The notes beneath the pieces are model-generated. The model had not been told where the DNA came from. It saw only the letters and a program-made list of their open reading frames with translations, and made no database searches. This document shows positions 60,531 to 64,000 of a DNA stretch of 64,000 nt, one piece after another; the stretch's first letter is position 1; each line of letters starts with the position of its first letter. Location: the NCBI GenBank assembly GCA_024398135.1, contig CP073750.1:1178001-1242000 (forward strand), written 5' to 3'. The DNA is from a bacterium SCSIO 12643. Lineage in GTDB: Bacteria > Bacteroidota > Bacteroidia > Flavobacteriales_G > Salibacteraceae. Both the position numbers and the translations under genes were made by a program.

Positions 60531-61952
60531 ATGAAAATACTACTAACCGGAGCGACAGGATATATTGGCAAGCGACTACTTCCTGAATTAATTAAGAAAG
60601 GGCATGAAGTCATTTGTGCAGTTAGAGATTTAGATCGCTTTAACCCTCCGCAATCTTTACAGCCTCATATTAAAATCATTCAGATTGATTTACTGCAAAT
60701 TCATACCCTGCAAAGAATCCCAAAAGACATTGATGGCGCATATTATTTGGTACATTCTATGTCTACCTCAACGGATTACGAGGCTTTAGAAATGCAATCT
60801 GCAGAGAATTTCAGAACCTGCATTGAACAAACCTCGGCCCAACATGTCATTTATCTAAGTGGAATTACCAATGAGCAAACGCTATCCAAACATTTAAACT
60901 CGAGAAGAAATGTGGAAGAAGAATTGGCCAAAGGCAATTACCATTTCACAACCTTTCGAGCTGGAATTATCATTGGTTCGGGAAGTGCTTCATTCGAAAT
61001 TATTCGTGATCTGGTGGAAAAACTCCCGGTCATGATTACTCCAAAATGGCTCCGTACCAAATGCCAACCAATCGGCATTCGAGATGTGATCCAGATTCTG
61101 TCGGACAGTATTTTCCATGAAAATACGTACGATCAAAATTTTGATATTGGCGGACCAGATATTCTATCCTATAAAGAAATGCTTCTGGGATACGCGAAGT
61201 CCAGAAACTTACAACGTAAAATCTTTATTGTACCAGTTATGACTCCAAGACTTTCTTCCTACTGGTTATTCTTCGTGACATCGACTTCATACAAATTGGC
61301 TTTAGCTCTTGTGGATAGCATGAAAATTGAGGTCATCTGTAAAGACCAACGTATTTACGACATTCTAAATTTTGAACCCTTGTCATATGTGGAATCGCTA
61401 GAACGAACTTTATCCAGGATTCAAAGAAACAATGTCGTTTCCAGTTGGAAAGATTCTCAAATCAGCGGTCGACTCCGTTTTAATATTTCTGAGTTTATTC
61501 AGGTTCCTGAATTTGGTTGTTTCAAGGACCATCGTCAAAAAGAAACTCAAAACGTATCAAAAACCATTGATAAAATCTGGGCAATTGGAGGTGAAAACGG
61601 ATGGTATTACGTGAATTTCTTATGGAAACTAAGAGGTTTCTTTGATCGATTGGTTGGCGGTGTTGGACTTAGACGTGGTCGTACGCACTTAAACGACATT
61701 CAGCCAGGAGATGCGTTGGATTTTTGGCGTGTGCTTTATGCCGATAAAACTGAAGGACGACTACTCTTATTTGCGGAAATGAAACTACCGGGAGAAGCCT
61801 GGTTAGAATTTAGAATGCAAAACAACACCTTAATCCAAACTGCGACTTTTAGACCTAAGGGCGTCTGGGGTAGACTCTACTGGTACAGTGTACTCCCATT
61901 TCATGCCATTGTATTTCAAGGCATGCTCCATCAACTCACAGAAGCAAAATAA
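60531..61952 (+). CDS. SDR-type NAD(P)-binding protein fused to DUF2867
   Basis: 473 residues. The N-terminal extended/atypical SDR domain (about 1-300) starts with the dinucleotide loop GATGYIGKRLLP and has VHSMSTSTDYEALE. The C-terminal DUF2867 (about 325-470) has FVGGVGLRRGRTHLNDIQPGDALDFWRVLY and ends with GVWGRLYWYSVLPFHAIVFQGML. Members act on unknown, perhaps lipid-like, substrates; domain fusion suggests redox plus hydrophobic-ligand binding. The free-standing DUF2867-like protein at 38078-38614 is a relative. A terminator immediately follows. Confidence 0.88.
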   Translation: MKILLTGATGYIGKRLLPELIKKGHEVICAVRDLDRFNPPQSLQPHIKIIQIDLLQIHTLQRIPKDIDGAYYLVHSMSTSTDYEALEMQSAENFRTCIEQTSAQHVIYLSGITNEQTLSKHLNSRRNVEEELAKGNYHFTTFRAGIIIGSGSASFEIIRDLVEKLPVMITPKWLRTKCQPIGIRDVIQILSDSIFHENTYDQNFDIGGPDILSYKEMLLGYAKSRNLQRKIFIVPVMTPRLSSYWLFFVTSTSYKLALALVDSMKIEVICKDQRIYDILNFEPLSYVESLERTLSRIQRNNVVSSWKDSQISGRLRFNISEFIQVPEFGCFKDHRQKETQNVSKTIDKIWAIGGENGWYYVNFLWKLRGFFDRLVGGVGLRRGRTHLNDIQPGDALDFWRVLYADKTEGRLLLFAEMKLPGEAWLEFRMQNNTLIQTATFRPKGVWGRLYWYSVLPFHAIVFQGMLHQLTEAK

Positions 61953-61978
61953 AAATGGACGGCATTCACCGTCCATTT
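61953..61978. terminator. Bidirectional intrinsic terminator
   Basis: 10-bp stem AAATGGACGG / CCGTCCATTT with a CATTCA loop, between the convergent SDR-DUF2867 gene and the RND pump gene (stop at 61988). Confidence 0.85.
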
Positions 61979-61987
61979 AAACAAACT

Positions 61988-64000
61988 CTATTTTCTATCG
62001 GAAATCCATTGATACACACAAGGAATGACAAACAAATTCAAAATCGTGGCCGATACCAGACCTCCCAGTATCACAATCGCCATGGGGCTTTGAATCTCAT
62101 TTCCAGCCTCGCTTCCCTTTAAAGCTAAAGGAATCAGAGCCAGACCTGTGGTAAATGCAGTCATTAAAATTGGATTCAATCTATCCACTGCACCTTCCAA
62201 TAGTAATTTCACCCCTTGAAACCCTTCTTTGCGCAAATCTTCATATCTGGACACCAATAAGATTCCATTCCGGGTCGCTATTCCAAATAAACTTATAAAT
62301 CCAATAGTAGCAGCAATGCTGATAATTCCAGATGTAAAATACACCATCAGAATCCCTCCTATTAGCGCTAATGGTAGATTCAACAACACTACCAATGATA
62401 GCTTTACATCTTTGAATTCAAGATATAGCAATATAAAAATCACCAGAACTGCAAGAACTGCACTAATCATTAGTAATTGAGAAGCTTTCGTTTCACTTTC
62501 AAATTGACCTCCGTATTTAACACGATAACCCTCTGGCAAGTTGACCTCAGATTCTATGATCATTTGAATGTCATTCACAACACTTCTTAAATCTCTCCCA
62601 TGCACATTCGCAGCCACAACAATTTTTCGTTGCACTTCTTCCCTACTAATCGTATTCGGACTACTCAAAGAACGGATTTCTGCCAACTCTTGAAGCGGAA
62701 CAAAACCTCCATCGGGCAAATGAATCAATGCATTAGCCATTCGCTCCTTACTATTTCTAAACGCTGGTGCCAGACGCACCATCAAATCGAAATATCGCTG
62801 ACCTTCATAAATCTCTCCGGCTTTTTCTCCCGCAAAAGAAATATCTACTTGTTGCATCAATTCCGAAATAGTCATTCCATAAGCAGCAAGCATTTCACGT
62901 TTGGGAACAATGCGTAATTGCGGCACTTCAATTTGTTGATCCACCGCCACATCAGCAATCCCGCTCACATTTTTAATCTTTGATTCTACATCCTTTCCCA
63001 CTTCAAATAATCGCTGAAGGTCAGGACCAAAAATTTTAATTGCAATATTGGCTCTGGTACCGGAAAGCATATGGTCTATGCGATGCGCAATAGGTTGTCC
63101 CAAAGTAATATTCACTCCTGGAACAACACGCAACTTATGACGTACCTCTTCAAAAAATTCTTCTTTGCTTTTCCCGTTTAATACAAATGGCACATCTACT
63201 TCCGCAGCATTTACCCCTTGCGCATGTTCGTCCAGCTCAGCTCTTCCTGTTCTTCGTGTAACAACTTCCACTTCAGGCAACTCCAATAATAATTGTTCTA
63301 CGAGTCGGCCCGTCTTATTACTCTCTTCCAAAGACATTCCCGGAACGCCTACTACACTAATCACCAAAGAGCCTTCATTAAATTCCGGCAAGAAACTTCT
63401 ACCCAGCTGTGTGAATACAACTAAACTCAAAATAAAAGCTCCTAACGTCCCTCCGATCACCAGTTTTGGCATTTGCAATGCACCTTGTAGCGTTTTCCTA
63501 TAAATGCTCCGCAACCAGATTTCTACTCGCGTTCCCTGCGCCTGATTTGACAATACGCTTTCTTTTTGAAGCAAATAGGAACATAATACGGGTGTAACTG
63601 TAACCGCAACTATTAATGAGGTCAATACAGAAGTGATAAAAGCAATTCCGAGAGGTTGAAGCAATCGACCTTCCATACCTCCCAAAAAGAATAATGGAAT
63701 AAAGGAAACTATAATAATGAGCGTAGCGATAATGATAGAACTCCTGATTTCAATTGAAGCTTTTCGAACCACTTCAAGTATCGGAAGTCGCTCAGAAACA
63801 GGTTTACGAACATTCTCCCTCAGTCGTTTGAAAACATTCTCCACATCAATAATAGCATCATCTACCAAAGCTCCAACTGCAATCGCCATTCCTCCCAAAC
63901 TCATTGTATTCATTGTGTAACCCAACACATTCAAAACAATTATAGACACCATTAATGAGATCGGAATAGCCAATAATGAAATCACAGTCGTTCGCCAATT
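61988..64000 (-). CDS. CusA/CzcA-family RND heavy-metal efflux transporter, C-terminal part (runs off window)
   Basis: About 670 C-terminal residues of an RND pump normally about 1040 long. The frame is open to the window edge (N-W-R-T-T before the region shown), so the 5' end is missing. It has TM4 with GGMAIAVGALVDDAIIDVENVFKRL, the proton-relay AspAsp (GALVDD), the RND second repeat, the porter domain, and a second TM set ending VIPCVYQWISDRK. The GMAIAVGALVDDAIIDVENV signature is specific to CusA/CzcA (HME) pumps. Probable substrates are Cu, Ag, Zn, Co or Cd. Its adaptor and channel genes would lie beyond the window. Confidence 0.93.
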   Translation of the reverse strand, partial: NWRTTVISLLAIPISLMVSIIVLNVLGYTMNTMSLGGMAIAVGALVDDAIIDVENVFKRLRENVRKPVSERLPILEVVRKASIEIRSSIIIATLIIIVSFIPLFFLGGMEGRLLQPLGIAFITSVLTSLIVAVTVTPVLCSYLLQKESVLSNQAQGTRVEIWLRSIYRKTLQGALQMPKLVIGGTLGAFILSLVVFTQLGRSFLPEFNEGSLVISVVGVPGMSLEESNKTGRLVEQLLLELPEVEVVTRRTGRAELDEHAQGVNAAEVDVPFVLNGKSKEEFFEEVRHKLRVVPGVNITLGQPIAHRIDHMLSGTRANIAIKIFGPDLQRLFEVGKDVESKIKNVSGIADVAVDQQIEVPQLRIVPKREMLAAYGMTISELMQQVDISFAGEKAGEIYEGQRYFDLMVRLAPAFRNSKERMANALIHLPDGGFVPLQELAEIRSLSSPNTISREEVQRKIVVAANVHGRDLRSVVNDIQMIIESEVNLPEGYRVKYGGQFESETKASQLLMISAVLAVLVIFILLYLEFKDVKLSLVVLLNLPLALIGGILMVYFTSGIISIAATIGFISLFGIATRNGILLVSRYEDLRKEGFQGVKLLLEGAVDRLNPILMTAFTTGLALIPLALKGSEAGNEIQSPMAIVILGGLVSATILNLFVIPCVYQWISDRK

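Overview
The window is chromosomal DNA of a Bacteroidota bacterium, most likely of the order Flavobacteriales. The evidence is type IX secretion (T9SS) C-terminal sorting domains on at least four proteins, a TonB-dependent receptor with a carboxypeptidase-regulatory-like domain, a PorV/PorQ-type outer-membrane protein, lipoproteins without classical Shine-Dalgarno signals, and repeated matches to the Bacteroidota -7 promoter element TAnnTTTG. No rRNA, CRISPR array, prophage, transposase or integrase was found. Only one tRNA (Ser-GGA) is present.

Layout. 1-4.9 kb (minus): the division and cell-wall cluster mraZ-rsmH-ftsL-ftsI-murE, preceded by three perfect 10-bp MraZ-type boxes. 5.2-7.4 kb (plus): alpha/beta hydrolase, engB, tatD. 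8-9.6 kb (plus): a MarR regulator, a nitroreductase and a DoxX-like membrane protein, with three copies of a TTTTACATGTAAAA-type palindrome. 9.7-15.5 kb (minus): an unknown small protein, a large repetitive T9SS adhesin/propeller, lpxH, queD, map and a HAD-type phosphatase. 15.7-28 kb (minus): a surface gene set made of a T9SS-exported nuclease, two more T9SS proteins (one with OB-fold-like repeats), a lipoprotein, a TonB-dependent receptor, a PorV/PorQ-like barrel and an NHL-type propeller lipoprotein. 28.2-31.1 kb (minus): yqeY, then a four-gene signalling operon (response regulator, histidine kinase, membrane protein, small CPPNCG protein). 31.1-31.9 kb is a 749-bp non-coding stretch with a strong inverted repeat.

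32.4-38.6 kb (plus): a TetR-controlled operon with a LolA-like carrier, two FtsX-type permeases, an ATPase, an outer-membrane barrel and a small DUF2867-like protein. This looks like a complete inner-to-outer-membrane lipid or lipoprotein route and is the best candidate here for an undescribed system. 38.6-43.7 kb: dusB, a CPBP protease, an ExbB/ExbD cluster with three ExbD paralogues, and tRNA-Ser. 43.9-48.8 kb (minus): a TMTC-like TPR membrane protein, ansA, frr and thiL. 48.9-51.5 kb (plus): a Cys-rich small protein, AraC, GNAT, Crp/Fnr and DUF2892 genes. 51.6-58.6 kb (plus): an erythromycin-esterase-like secreted protein, a MacA/MacB-like exporter and a proline-iminopeptidase-like hydrolase. 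58.9-62 kb: a parallel beta-helix lipoprotein and an SDR-DUF2867 fusion. The window ends inside a CusA/CzcA-type RND pump on the minus strand.

All functional statements rest on reading motifs by eye. No database search was possible.
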